Position numbers and translations under genes: made by a program
Notes under the pieces: model-generated
What the model was told of the DNA's origin: nothing
What the model saw: only the letters and a program-made list of their open reading frames with translations
Databases searched by the model: none
Shown here: one piece after another, positions 54,033 to 64,000 of the stretch
How the letters are laid out: every line of letters starts with the position of its first letter
Numbering within the stretch: position 1 is the stretch's first letter
From: Aureobasidium sp. EXF-3400
Taxonomy: Eukaryota > Ascomycota > Dothideomycetes > Dothideales > Saccotheciaceae
Direction: 5' to 3'
DNA: 64,000 bases
NCBI GenBank assembly: GCA_024195585.1
Contig: SWBL01000131.1
Span: forward strand, 1 to 64,000

Positions 54033-54040
54033 ATATAAAC
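54033..54040 (+). promoter_or_regulatory. TATA box of the BTB gene
   Basis: TATATAAA lies about 90 bp upstream of the ATG at 54129. Confidence 0.5.
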
Positions 54041-54055
54041 TCCCTTTCAGTCTGC

Positions 54056-54083
54056 TTCCTCTTCCTCTTCCTCTTCCTCTTCT
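54056..54083. repeat. (CTTCCT)n microsatellite in the BTB gene leader
   Basis: There are about four and a half copies of CTTCCT between the TATA box and the ATG. Such pyrimidine tracts are common in fungal leaders. Confidence 0.7.
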
Positions 54084-54128
54084 ACATACCACTCCACTAT
54101 TGGCCTTCCACTGTTCCACCACCTCGTC

Positions 54129-55643
54129 ATGGATAACTTAGACATCATCGAAAGTACCCGTGTGACTGAGCTCGAGGGCGATCAATGGCCTTGCTTCGTC
54201 TTCCCAGATCACCAAGTCCCTCCTGGCATGATTGAGCCACGACCCCACAAGCACGCTCTACCAGTACTGTTTCTAGAACGACACAAATTCGAGTGGCGCA
54301 GTCGCGAGGCCCTGAATGACTTTGACCCTTGTGAAGCCAGAACATTTGACGCTACTCGTGCCGGCAGAGAACGTGAGCAGGCATTCAACGAGGCTCTGGA
54401 ATATCATGATCTGGATCACTACTACAAGCTGGTTTGTGGCATACAAGCAGCACAAGAAATGGCAAAGGACAACGCTATCCTTGTGGACGATAGCGACGAC
54501 AATGACGACGACAGACTCTTCAAGCCTAGCAAGCACACCTCACTGCAAGGCGATAGTGATGATGAGGTCACAATCACTTCAGTGACCAAGAAGAAACGCC
54601 CCTATTCCTCAGCTTTCAAACGTCCCGGCCCACCGACTCCCAGCCCGACACCAAACAAGAAAGTAAAAGCATCATCAAAGAAGGTTCCGGCTTCCTCACT
54701 TCCATTCGGCGAAGATGATAGTGATGTCGACCTCCCTCATTCATCAACCTTCACACCCACACCCACCAGGAAGTCAGCACCTAAGCCAGCATTCTCTACA
54801 TGGAAGCCCAGCGGTAACCTACTCAAGATCGATCCCAATGACTATGTCGCTAGAAAACAGCTCGAGTTGCTCAGAACGAAGAAAGGCGATGGCAAGTCTC
54901 CTCCGCCTGAAAAGCCAAAAACCCTCGAGCCTGTCAAAGAGTACGTCTGCGCATCATCATCCTCAAAGTTGTGCACTAACACGAATTTTAGTCCGCTCAA
55001 GGTCAACATCTACGTCGGCGACGAGAAAAAGCTCTTCATTCTAGATCGAGGCCTGATTCAGAAGTATCCTTCGTTCATGAAGCACATTACCGGCGACAAC
55101 AAGGACGGCTTTGATATTCGAAACGCCGCCTTCAGAAAGTTGAACCCAGCAGCATTCGAGTCGATAGTCACTTGGCTCAATACCGGCGACTACGCTCCTC
55201 GCTTGATCGAAGGCGATCACCCTCACCTCGAAGGCGTCAAGAGCACCGGCCAATTCGAGGAAGCCGCAGATGCCGCCAGCGCCCTCTGGAACATCGCGCA
55301 CAAACTCGAACTCACCGATCTTCAAGAGCTTATCTACCGCAAAATTGAAGTTCAGACTCCTTTGGGTGCCAACTCGCTACTGTTGATGACTCGCATGGTC
55401 TTCTAGGACTCGCCCACCGATACCAAGATCGACGACAAGATGCGCAAGATGTTGAGACTCGATGTTGCTGCCCGTCTGCATGAACTTCTGGAGGAGGAAC
55501 CTCTGCTCTTCAACCGCGTTATCAAGTCTGATATCGACCTTGCTAGTTACGTTTTTGCATACCAGGTTGAGCATCCTTGGGAAGAACCTCCTGAGCATCT
55601 CTCGGAAGATGATGGCGATGATGCTGAAGATGACGATGAATGA
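54129..55643 (+). pseudogene. BTB-domain protein gene with an in-frame TAG
   Basis: Exons are 54129-54940 and 54992-55643, with a 51 nt intron (GTACGT, CTAAC, TTTTAG). The N-terminal half is acidic and basic in turns (DDSDDNDDDRLFKPSK, KKKRPYSSAFKRPGPPTPSPTPNKK). The BTB/POZ-like domain is VNIYVGDEKKLFILDRGLIQKYPSFMKHI, RKLNPAAFESIVTWLNTGDYAPRL and DAASALWNIAHKLELTDLQELIYRKIE. At 55404-55406 the frame meets TAG right after LLLMTRMVF. The same frame then stays open for 79 codons (DSPTDTKIDDKMRKMLRLDVAARLHELLEEEPLLFN..) and ends in an acidic tail and TGA. Both sides look like one protein, so this is either a nonsense mutation, stop-codon readthrough, or a sequencing error. As written the product is 408 aa instead of 487. 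Excision of the TAG by a 57 nt in-frame intron (GTTCAG..TTCTAG) is possible but would remove conserved-looking residues. Confidence 0.75.
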
Positions 55644-57495
55644 GGACATGAGGGTTCAGAATGCAGCATTGGAGAAGGAGAGCAGCAATTGGTATAGGCA
55701 GGTCGCATCGACACCCGGGTTCCGAATGATGAGCATACCGAGTCTCGAATACTAAGGATAATGGGTAATCAGATAGTTGACTTAACAATTTTGAACACAT
55801 TTTTAAGGTATCCTTAGGCTCTCTCTCTGGCCAATATCCAGTTTTCGATTGTACTGTGCATTTTTATAGATACCTTTGTTCAGTCTCCCACCGCTGAGAT
55901 GTTGTGAGAACATATGCTGCTCCGCTCTCTCTGGACATCATGATAAGAAGGTATTGAATTCTGCATTTTTATAGATGTCTTTTCGGTAGTCATTCACCCT
56001 AGGATGTTGAGAAAATGTATGCTATTCTGTACTCTCTCTGGACATCCATCATAGCTAAGTTGAATTGTACTGTGCATTTTGATAACTTAGGCACCTGTCA
56101 TGCTGTCATGGCAAGATGCAATGATCATCAAGCTCGGACAGTGATCCGTCCGGCTGTTCCTGTCGATGATGAACGCACCAAGCTGATCTTTGTACACAGC
56201 CACACGCAACCGTTTCTGTAGGGGATGCACGATGACACGCATTTTACCATTTTCCACAAGCGCTCGTGCAGCGCCTGACGCGAGATGACAACAACAAAAA
56301 GACATGATTCAGGCAAAGCGAACAAAACTGCTTTGCAGACAAAAATGCAGCGAAATTCCCCTGGTGCCTTGCACGCAAAGAAACGGGTGTGCAGTGAGCA
56401 GCAGTGTCGCGTGTGGTCTCGTTTTTTACGGCGGGGATTTTTTGGTTGGACGAAAAGTAAGTTGGACGAAAAGTAAATATTTTTTGTTCCGAACCAATCG
56501 GCAAGCACGAAAACACCTATACATATGCAAGCCACGGGCTGAAAAAGCAGACACATGTGAAAAAGAAATAGACAAAGAAGGAAGGAGGATCCCTCGAGAG
56601 TTTTCTTAGGCTTAAGCCATGCGAGACCACGATGGTCTCATGGAGAATTTGCGCGGCTAGCAAGACCTGAATGGGATAGAGGGGTCGTCGGCTCAAAGGG
56701 CTGTTTGTTCGTTTTACGGTTGTTAATGTTGGGGAGGATTGCTTTTTATAGAATGTTATGAGTCTGGGAAGTTGGGGCGCCTACATCCGAGAGTTGATAG
56801 ACAACAGCGTCATCTTTGTATCGAACACAATCATGCATATGCGGTGTGTTAGACATGTCTAGCTAGTTGGTACAGTTGCCAGCTCAGAGCGTAGCCAAGC
56901 ATGATAAACAGCTGGTTTAAGCTGCAACAAACAAAAGCGTTTTACACGTGTTCAGAAAAGCATGTTTCTCGCAGAAAAGCCAAAGACAGATAGACAGTGT
57001 GCGTCGGATAACAAAGCAAAGGCGGCAGATATGTGTACGACGGTATCAGAAGCCGCCGAGTGCTGGGGAACCGCGCGTCAGCAGAAATGATGGATGGTCG
57101 GCGGGCTCAAAGTTCGTCATGGTCGTGGAGAGAAGGGTCTCTTGGATCTGGAACGAAGAATGACCTCGTTGGCGGCCCTGGTGCCTTGGGCATGTGCTTC
57201 TTGTTCCTGTTCCTGTCCCTGGTTTTTTGTACCAAACTTTCCGACTGTCACACACGCACTTTCAGTCAAATTGTTGAGTGTCTGAATCTCTTTGTCCTAC
57301 TCGACCAGGCGCTGTCTTCAATCGTTTCAGACTCGTCGCGGCCTTAAGCTCTCATACATCCGCTTCTCGACCATCGCTCCATTCTCTCTTGCACCTGCAT
57401 ACACGAGCTATTGTTTTGATGCTGCAAGCCGCCTGACTTAGGCCATCGGCACACATCCTTTCCTGAGCATTCCATTGCTACATCATCTGGCCGCC
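55644..57495. other. 1.85 kb without a gene
   Basis: Besides the tandem repeat I see only short overlapping frames without domains (for example 56128-56556 minus). A duplicated GTTGGACGAAAAGTAA at 56445-56475 stands out. The right end should hold the promoter and leader of the CSC1-type gene. Confidence 0.5.
55821..56090. repeat. ~105 bp degenerate tandem repeat, about 2.6 copies
   Basis: CTCTCTCTGG recurs at 55821, 55925 and 56032 (spacing 104 and 107). Each is followed at similar distance by GTACTGTGCATTTTTATAG or a variant, and then by GATGTTGTGAGAACATATGC or GATGTTGAGAAAATGTATGC in the first two copies. The copies have diverged by point changes and small gaps. It starts about 180 bp after the last stop of the BTB gene. 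Confidence 0.75.
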
Positions 57496-60484
57496 ATGGA
57501 CGTGCCAACAAGAACAATTGAACTGCTTGCCCGGCAACAGACTCGGAGCAGTCTCGACGCCTTTGTATCGCTGCTTTCAAATCCTTTTGCACAGTCGGCA
57601 AGTCTCCAACCGCATCGGATCCAGACTCATGTGTAGCTAACTAGCTTGTTTGCAGATCGAGAAGAACGCTTTCTGGTCTGCCTTGGGCACTTCAATCGGT
57701 GGTTCTGCCTTGATCGCCTGCCTTTTCTGCTTCGTCCGCCCCTACAACAGCGTTGTCTACGCTCCTCGTTCACGACATGCCGACTCCAAACACGCCCCAC
57801 CGCCGGTCGGAAAGGGTGTACTCGACTGGGTCGCGCCCGTCATGAGGACAAAAGAGCAGGATCTCGTAGAGAAGGTTGGACTTGACGCCACCATCTTCCT
57901 GCGCTTCGCAAACATGTGTCGAAACATTTTCATCTGCATTACTATCGTGGGCTGCGCCATTCTCATCCCCATCAACCTGTACGAACACCGCAGCTCCATT
58001 AGCAGCACAGGGGCAAAAAACTTCTTCACCCAGTTGACATCGCAGGGCGTCCAGGGCCCCTATCTCTGGGGCTATGTCCTGCTCGCCTGGTTCGCAAACT
58101 TGACCATCGCCTTCTTCCTCTGGCGCAACTACAAGAGCGTTCTCCGGCTGCGTAGAGCTTACTTCGACAGTCCAGAATATCAGAAGAGTCTGCATTCACG
58201 AACTTTACTCATCACTGAGGTTCCGAGAGGTCTGCGAACTGACGAAGGGCTCGTCAAGATTGTTACCGAGGCTAAAGACACTGGCTCAAATCCGCGTACC
58301 GCCATTGCACGTAACGTCAAAGATCTGCCAGAGCTCATCGAGGAACACAACGAGACAGTGAGAAACCTGGAGTCGGTGCTTGCCAAGTACCTCTCGAACC
58401 CCAACAAACTGCCACCAAAGCGACCAACCTGCTCTGTCAACAAGTCGGATCAAACTTACCGCAAGGGCCAAAAAGTCGATGCTATCGAATACTTGACTGC
58501 GCGCATTAAGGAACTTGAGATGCAGATCAAGGAGGTCAGAGAATCTATTGACAAGAGAAACGCCATGTCGTATGGATTCGCTAGTTATGAATCCATCGCC
58601 GATGCTCATACCGTTGCCTTCAAAGCACGCAAGAAGGGTCCACAGAAGACCTCCATTCGTTTGGCACCTAGGCCTCATGATCTCATCTGGAAGAATTTGC
58701 CCATAACAAGCAAACAACGCGGTTGGCAAACCTTCGTCAACAACCTCTGGGTCGCTGTTCTGACTGTCGTTTGGGTTGCTCCTAACGCACTCATCGCCAT
58801 TTTCCTCTCTAACTTGTCCAACCTGGGTCTCGTCTGGCCGGCGTTCCAAACCCAACTCGACCAACATCGAGTGGGATGGGCTATCGTTCAGGGTGTGGCA
58901 GCACCTGCTCTCACATCTCTGTTCTACTACTTCCTGCCTACTATCTTCAGACGATTAAGCAACAATGCGGGCGATTTGTCAAAGACCAGCAGAGAGCGGC
59001 ACGTCATGCACAAGCTTTACACCTTCTTCGTCTTCAACAACTTGTTCCTGTTCTCGTTGTTCGCTGCCATCTGGGGCTACGTCGCTGCGGTCATCAGTAG
59101 CAGCCAGAAGGAAGACGCCTGGTCTGCCATCAAGGATGGTGATTTGCTGCAGAAGGGTATAAGAGCTCTCAACTCCGTCTCGACGTACTGGATTACTTGG
59201 CTTCTTCAACGCAATCTGGGTGCCGCTGTTGATCTCGCTCAACTTGTCAACCTTGCCTGGGGTTCATTTTCTCGTCACTTCTTGCATCCCACTCCTCGTG
59301 AACTGATTGAGTTGAGCGCACCGCCGACATTTGATTATGCTGGATACTACAACTACTTCCTGTTCTACTCAACAGTCGCATTATGTTTCGCCTACATCCA
59401 ACCTTTGGTACTGCCTGTCGCAGCCTTCTATTTCTGGGTGGATTCATACTTGAAAAAGTATTTGCTTCTTTACGTCTTCATCACCAAGACAGAGTCTGGA
59501 GGTCAATTCTGGAAGGTCTTGTTCAACAGATATATTTTCCTTACCATCTTGTCCGATTTTCTGGTGGCTCTGGTATGCATTGGAAACACAACATTCGGCT
59601 ACACGCAATGGCTGCCTAAGGTCTGCGCTCTGGCTCCTCTGCCAATCCTCATGTTGGCGTTCAAATGGTGGTGTGCACACCACTTCGATAACAAGTTGAC
59701 CTTCTACACGACTGGTGTCACGGCAGCGGACACCGAGAACCCAGCAGAGATGAAGACCAGACGTACAGATCGCGTTGGTGTTCGTTTCGGTCACCCTGTG
59801 CTCTACAAACCTCTCATCACACCCATGGTTTCAGCCAAATCGAGACATCTTCTACCGAGCATCTACTCGGGACGTACTGCAGAGGTGGAAGTACCGATGG
59901 CCGGCTACTCGGATGTGTATATGGATCCCATGGCGCACGATGAACCCGGTAAGACCGCTAAGGGCGAGTCAGCAGCACCGTTCGAATTTGTATCGGAAAA
60001 CCAGATGGACTTCGAGTTCTATAAGAACAGACCCGAGTTCAGAGATGAAGCAGGTGGCGAGGGAGAGCTTTACGGTAGACCTCAAGACTTGGTCCGTAGA
60101 GGATCGCATGGAACCCTGATGACACAAGACGGCACTATCATGACAGACTATGACAGCCGTAGAGGATCGAGTGATTCAGCAGCGACAAGGCTGGGTGAGG
60201 AGACGGGCACGACGTATCCTCAGGGCTACCACAAAACACCGACAGCGCTTCGCGACCAGAGTCCGGCTAGTAGTGTACGCTCGATGGATATCGGTAATGC
60301 CGATCGCCGGTTTGATAGCGAACACCTTTTGTCGGGAGCAGCAGGTATGGGAAGGGGCGGCATGCCAGCGCCGACTCCTGGAGGCTATGGACCTCTTCGT
60401 TTAGGAGAAATCCATACACCTGGCGAAAGCGACCAGGAAGACACGAGTTATGATTATTTCCGAAGGGGAAGAGGGCTCAACTGA
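57496..60484 (+). CDS. CSC1/OSCA-type (DUF221) membrane channel
   Basis: Exons are 57496-57597 and 57656-60484; the product is 976 aa. The first exon (MDVPTRTIELLARQQTRSSL..FAQS) joins IEKNAFWSALGTSIGGSALIACLF in phase 0 if the 58 nt intron uses a GC donor (G|GCAAGT) with GCTAAC and TTTGCAG. The N-terminal block RPYNSVVYAPRSRHAD..PVGKGVLDWVAPVMRTKEQDLVEKVGLDATIFLRF is the signature of this family. The cytosolic domain has TLLITEVPRGLRTDEGLVKI, and the channel core starts PHDLIWKNLPITSKQRGWQTFVNN. About ten helices follow, with FYYFLPTIFRRLSNNAGDLSKTSRERHVMHKLYTFFVFNNLFLFSLF conserved. The tail is disordered. Relatives are calcium-permeable, stretch- or osmolarity-gated channels of the plasma membrane (yeast Csc1, Rsn1, Phm7). 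Which paralogue this is I cannot say. Confidence 0.9.
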
Positions 60485-60847
60485 GCTTCACGTTGTAGGA
60501 TAAAAAGAATTCACGCATAGATTGGGTCAAAGGAGTTTTGCATTGAGAGGGATAATCCTAATGGTTGGGTTATATAGACATGGCATTCGGAAAGCCGTCT
60601 CGCGACCGCATTCATCTTCATCAAGTTCCATGTGCAAGAAGACTTTGATCAGGTGAAATTGATTGAGGGTGAAGTGTTGGATGATGCAGCATGACAGCAC
60701 GGGACCTGAATGGGCGCGACCCCGGACTTTTGGAACAGACACAAGCACAAGGACGTCAGTCGCGTCTTGCCTTTGCGAAGCTCAGGTGGTTGCCAAACAT
60801 TCTTATCGCATGCCTAGAGACTGGCCAGGGAGGAGTCTTTGGCGGGC
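60485..60847. other. intergenic, ATG11 promoter
   Basis: This holds the 3' flank of the channel gene and the promoter of ATG11. No other feature is seen. Confidence 0.5.
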
Positions 60848-63800
60848 ATGTCATTAATAATCTATGTCGCGCACTCGGGCAACAGAATCGTCGCCGAGCC
60901 GACCAAGGTCAACAGCCTCGAGAGTCTGCGCGCATGGGTCCAGCGCACCGCCCAGATCCCCGTGAACAAGCAGGTCTTTCTGACCTCCAAGGGCAAGGCC
61001 GTCAGACCACAGACGCTACTCACCGAGCCCGAAATCTACGTCTTTGACTCCAACTCCTTCTCTCCGACCAACACCAGTCTCTCGCTCATCCCCGAACCCT
61101 CTCCTCTGAACCCTGACACTCCGCCCGACTCGATTGCCAACCATGACCAGCTCTCGTCATGGAACGACCTGTTTCATCGTCGTCTCGACTGGGCTAGAGC
61201 TCTGCGCGTCCAGTACGCCGACCTGGTCGACAGCACACAGCGATACCATCAAGAGCAGCTCATCATCGAACAAAGCGTCAACGTCGCTGTCATGAGCTTG
61301 CATCTACACATCCGTTCCACCGAGCAGAAATACCAGCACGAGGAAGAGTGGGTTGACAAACTGCTTACGCAGCAGGAGGCACACGTCGATAGCTGGGAAA
61401 GAGACCTTGATGTCCTCCAACGCATTCCAGCCAAACCCGACTTCGCTCGTTACATTCAATCTCAGACCGCCATATCCTTGCAGCAATCTGGTCACGAGTC
61501 TGAGGTTACTCTGCAACAGTTCGTTCACGTCGATCATGTCAAACAGGCCGCCTCGTCTGCTCAGAACATCATGACCAACTTTGCACAAAGAGTTCACAAC
61601 ATCCAACAATCCCTAGAAACAACTGCAAAGGACAGTGATGCCCTACTTGAAGCTGTTCAGACTGTTCACCTAAGTCGAGTCGATAGTACAGAAGAGCCAG
61701 CAAAACTTCTTGAAGAGGTTGATATCATCGTAAACAAAATGTCCAACGATTTGGAACACGTACGATCCTTGTCAAATAATGCCCAAAATGCTGCCAGAGC
61801 TTCTAAAATGGCTCTCCTACACACTCGAAACTACCTGCCCAACCTAGATGGGTTGTGTCTCGAGCTCAACTCACTGGTTCGCCAAACAATTCACCAACGT
61901 AACAATGCCGCTCAGAACTTCTTGCATCACATGCAGACTCTGTCCAGCATCGAGTCTCGTCTGGCCCAGGTGCACTCCAGTCTCAAGAACCTGAACATGT
62001 CTCAGAGTGATGAGCAAGTCTTTGACACTCTCAATGTTTTGTCTAAGCTTCCATTCGTCTATGGTTCTCTCATGATCGAAGCTGTGCGTCGTCGTGAATG
62101 GACTGACAAGATGAAGTCTGACTCCGCTACACTCGCCGAAGAAATGGCTACCTATCAGGAAGAGGAAGAGCGTCGTCGGACCAAGTGGCTCAAATCTGTC
62201 GACGATGTAGTCAAGACTGAAGCCTTCGAAGGAAAACCTTTGAGTGTCGAAGTGAACCTTCAGGCGGATGATCTTGAATGGCCAGTCGTACAGAGACAGT
62301 CTCTGCAAGACTACATCCAGGTTTTAACTGATTTGGAGTTCCCGAGCTCTGTCGTACAAACCTTGTCAACTGCTCTCAAAGATCTAGATCGACCCACCAA
62401 AAAGCAGATCAAGCATGCCAAGACGTTCAAGAATGGTAGTATGCACGAAGCTGCTTTTGGAACTACGTCCCTGATGCTTCGTGGTGAGGACGAGTACAAG
62501 GTCCTTAGAGAAGCGAATATCAAGCTCGAGGAAGAGCTGAAAGGACAGAGAAGTCGAGTCCGAAGGCTGGAAGACATCCTACATCGCCATGCTCACATGA
62601 ACCGACCTACGACGGGCGATAGTTTCAGGCCCTCGATAGAATTGGTTTCTGACATGGCCAGCCCGAGTCCGTCATCGCCGAGGCCTTCGGAAGAGTTGAT
62701 CAGGCAGACTGTTGGGTCCAGACGCCCGTCCTCGAGCCTAGCCGCAGAAGAAGGCAAACTGGCTAGGCGTGTCGTAACGCTAGAAGCCGAGCTACACGCT
62801 GCCAAGGAACATGCTTCCAATCTGGAAAAAGATGCCGAGAACAGAAAACAGAAGGATGTTGATGGCCAGCGTGAGATCGATGAAGCTGTTTCCACGAAAA
62901 AGGATATCATGCAGAACATGGAAGCACAGCAGAGAGAGTTTGCGGATGAGCGCAGAGTCTTGGAGCAAGACTTGGATCAGGCCCGACACAGAATTGAGGA
63001 GCTTGAAGACGAGATTGACAGACTTCTGGGCAGTCGTGATCATGAAGTCTCTGGTATTGATGCTAGAGCCAAGACCCTCGAAGCTGAGATTGAGAAGATG
63101 AAACACTCTGCGGAAGAGGCACTGTCAAGGCACCACACCGCTCTGGAAGAAACCCAGTCTTCTCTGAGGGTTCAGCAAGAGGAGAATCAACGCTTGAAGG
63201 AGCAACTCCAAAACCTCAAAAAGAGCCAAGAAGAACAGCAACAGCATGAATCGGATAACCTCCGAGTTCTTAAGGAGACTCACAAGCACTTATCACCAAC
63301 CACTTCGCCACCAGGGAAGTTCATGGATCTGGTCCCTGCTTTGGAAGGTCTCGCACAGAAGTCTGCGGATCATGTCAGAGAGCTGAATGATGCTATCGCA
63401 CTTGCAAGATCCGAATCAGAATCTCTTCGGTCACAAAGCAGTACTCAGAGGACTGAACTCAAGACAATGAAGGCGAAACAGGCTGTCACTGAGGCTGAGC
63501 TCATTCGCTTACAAGACGAGATGGAGGCAGAGAAAGCGCACGCAGAATCGCTGGCAACATGTCTCGAAGACGAACGCGAGCAGTTGCGCAAGCTTCGCTC
63601 AAAGTTCGCCGACGGAGAAACAGGTGCAGATGTGCTTCGCCAGCGTGTTTTGGAGGAGGAAGGTAGAGTAATCCAACTTTCGGAACAGCTTTCCGATGCG
63701 CAGACTCATGCTGCTAGTCTCGATGTGGAGATCATGCGAGTACAGAAGCAGCTTAATGAGTCTAAATCTACTGCCGCTTCTGTTGAAGAACAACTCAGAC

Positions 63801-64000
63801 AGCGTGGTGTACGCGCGAAGGAGGTTGCTCTGCGCTTGTATGCCCAGAACGCACGTCTGTTGCGTCTGCTTGAAGCTTTGGGCTTTGTTGTTTCTCACAA
63901 AGATGACAACATGATCATCGAGCGCGCGTCCAAGGTTACGGCTAGTACTACCTTCGACCCGACATCAACTCTGACTCGTGCGATCTCGATGTCTTCACCA
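60848..64000 (+). CDS. ATG11: autophagy scaffold protein ATG11 (3' end outside the window)
   Basis: The frame is open from the ATG at 60848 to the window edge, 1051 codons without an intron or stop. The N-terminus MSLIIYVAHSGNRIVAEPTKVNSLESLRAWVQRTAQIPVNKQVFLTSKGKAVRPQTLLTEPEIYVFD is the ubiquitin-like start of Atg11. SWNDLFHRRLDWARAL and a long helical region with KLPFVYGSLMIEAVRRREWTDKM (about 405-427) follow, all typical. From about residue 570 on there are long coiled coils (EDEYKVLREANIKLEEELK, RRVVTLEAELHAAKEHASNLEKDAENRKQ, HRIEELEDEIDRLLGS). Atg11 is the scaffold of selective autophagy (pexophagy, mitophagy) that links cargo receptors to Atg1. The C-terminal claw domain that binds receptors lies beyond position 64000. 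Confidence 0.92.
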   Translation, partial: MSLIIYVAHSGNRIVAEPTKVNSLESLRAWVQRTAQIPVNKQVFLTSKGKAVRPQTLLTEPEIYVFDSNSFSPTNTSLSLIPEPSPLNPDTPPDSIANHDQLSSWNDLFHRRLDWARALRVQYADLVDSTQRYHQEQLIIEQSVNVAVMSLHLHIRSTEQKYQHEEEWVDKLLTQQEAHVDSWERDLDVLQRIPAKPDFARYIQSQTAISLQQSGHESEVTLQQFVHVDHVKQAASSAQNIMTNFAQRVHNIQQSLETTAKDSDALLEAVQTVHLSRVDSTEEPAKLLEEVDIIVNKMSNDLEHVRSLSNNAQNAARASKMALLHTRNYLPNLDGLCLELNSLVRQTIHQRNNAAQNFLHHMQTLSSIESRLAQVHSSLKNLNMSQSDEQVFDTLNVLSKLPFVYGSLMIEAVRRREWTDKMKSDSATLAEEMATYQEEEERRRTKWLKSVDDVVKTEAFEGKPLSVEVNLQADDLEWPVVQRQSLQDYIQVLTDLEFPSSVVQTLSTALKDLDRPTKKQIKHAKTFKNGSMHEAAFGTTSLMLRGEDEYKVLREANIKLEEELKGQRSRVRRLEDILHRHAHMNRPTTGDSFRPSIELVSDMASPSPSSPRPSEELIRQTVGSRRPSSSLAAEEGKLARRVVTLEAELHAAKEHASNLEKDAENRKQKDVDGQREIDEAVSTKKDIMQNMEAQQREFADERRVLEQDLDQARHRIEELEDEIDRLLGSRDHEVSGIDARAKTLEAEIEKMKHSAEEALSRHHTALEETQSSLRVQQEENQRLKEQLQNLKKSQEEQQQHESDNLRVLKETHKHLSPTTSPPGKFMDLVPALEGLAQKSADHVRELNDAIALARSESESLRSQSSTQRTELKTMKAKQAVTEAELIRLQDEMEAEKAHAESLATCLEDEREQLRKLRSKFADGETGADVLRQRVLEEEGRVIQLSEQLSDAQTHAASLDVEIMRVQKQLNESKSTAASVEEQLRQRGVRAKEVALRLYAQNARLLRLLEALGFVVSHKDDNMIIERASKVTASTTFDPTSTLTRAISMSSP

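Larger units (their letters stand above)
53293..54128. other. divergent promoter region
   Basis: This is upstream of the DUF4870-like gene (-) and the BTB gene (+). It ends with a TATATAAA at 54033-54040 and a (CTTCCT)n tract (54056-54083), both in front of the BTB gene. Confidence 0.5.

Noticed and set aside
56128..56556. 142-codon minus-strand frame downstream of the repeat
   Set aside because: No domain, several Cys in no pattern, and overlapping frames of equal length on both strands suggest chance.
1..64000. Biosynthetic gene cluster
   Set aside because: A methyltransferase relic, an esterase, two reductases and a permease occur in the window, but they are tens of kilobases apart with housekeeping genes between them and no backbone enzyme (PKS, NRPS, terpene cyclase).
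1..64000. Transposons or viral insertions
   Set aside because: I saw no transposase, integrase or reverse-transcriptase motif, no long terminal or inverted repeats, and no AT-rich RIP-like block.

Overview
This is nuclear DNA from a filamentous ascomycete (Pezizomycotina). Compact genes lie on both strands with short 37-230 nt introns that carry GTRNGT donors, CTRAY branch points and YAG acceptors. The gene set includes ILV2, NIC96, AAR2, NTF2, TVP18, AIM21 and ATG11 orthologues, a CSC1/OSCA channel and a fungal rhodopsin-domain protein. A dothideomycete (black-yeast-like) host is my best guess from the flavour of the proteins; it is not proven. There is no prokaryotic, plasmid, viral or transposase signal. 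Exon coordinates come from hand-read splice sites that keep the frame continuous across every junction.

Layout. 0-9 kb is the most accessory part: a decayed methyltransferase (-), a short signal-peptide protein with an Hsp70-like fold signature and a C-terminal HDEL (+), a secreted protein with a deaminase-like HRT..CGE motif (-), and a seven-exon secreted GDSL/SGNH esterase (+). 9-20 kb: an F-box protein, a motor-only kinesin, ILV2 with a Gcn4/CpcA-type site, a rhodopsin-domain membrane protein, a 1.3 kb gap without a clear gene, and an APC-family amino acid/amine permease. 20-25 kb: a GNAT acetyltransferase, two tandem related F-box genes, and a tiny hydrophilic protein with a 5' UTR intron. 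25-34 kb: a probably mitochondrial protein with dsRNA-binding-like segments, divergent from AAR2, then NIC96 with an FG-rich N-terminus, divergent from a disordered protein. 34-39 kb: two secreted proteins (one NucA/NucB nuclease-like, one small Cys-containing) and an unrecognised 253-aa protein. 39-52 kb: an RS-rich spliceosome-type protein, then two related short-chain reductases that flank NTF2, TVP18 and AIM21, then a tRNA with an unusually long repeat-filled intron. 52-64 kb: a membrane protein resembling DUF4870, a BTB protein interrupted by an in-frame TAG, a ~105 bp tandem repeat, a CSC1-type channel with a probable GC-AG intron, and ATG11 running off the right edge.

The genes do not form one pathway. 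NIC96 and NTF2 serve nuclear transport, AAR2 and the RS-rich protein serve splicing, and TVP18, AIM21 and ATG11 act in the endomembrane, actin and autophagy systems. The secreted hydrolases and small secreted proteins are the environment-facing part. The items that most deserve a second look are the HDEL pseudo-Hsp70, the tRNA intron, the in-frame TAG in the BTB gene, the decayed methyltransferase and the dsRNA-binding-like mitochondrial candidate.
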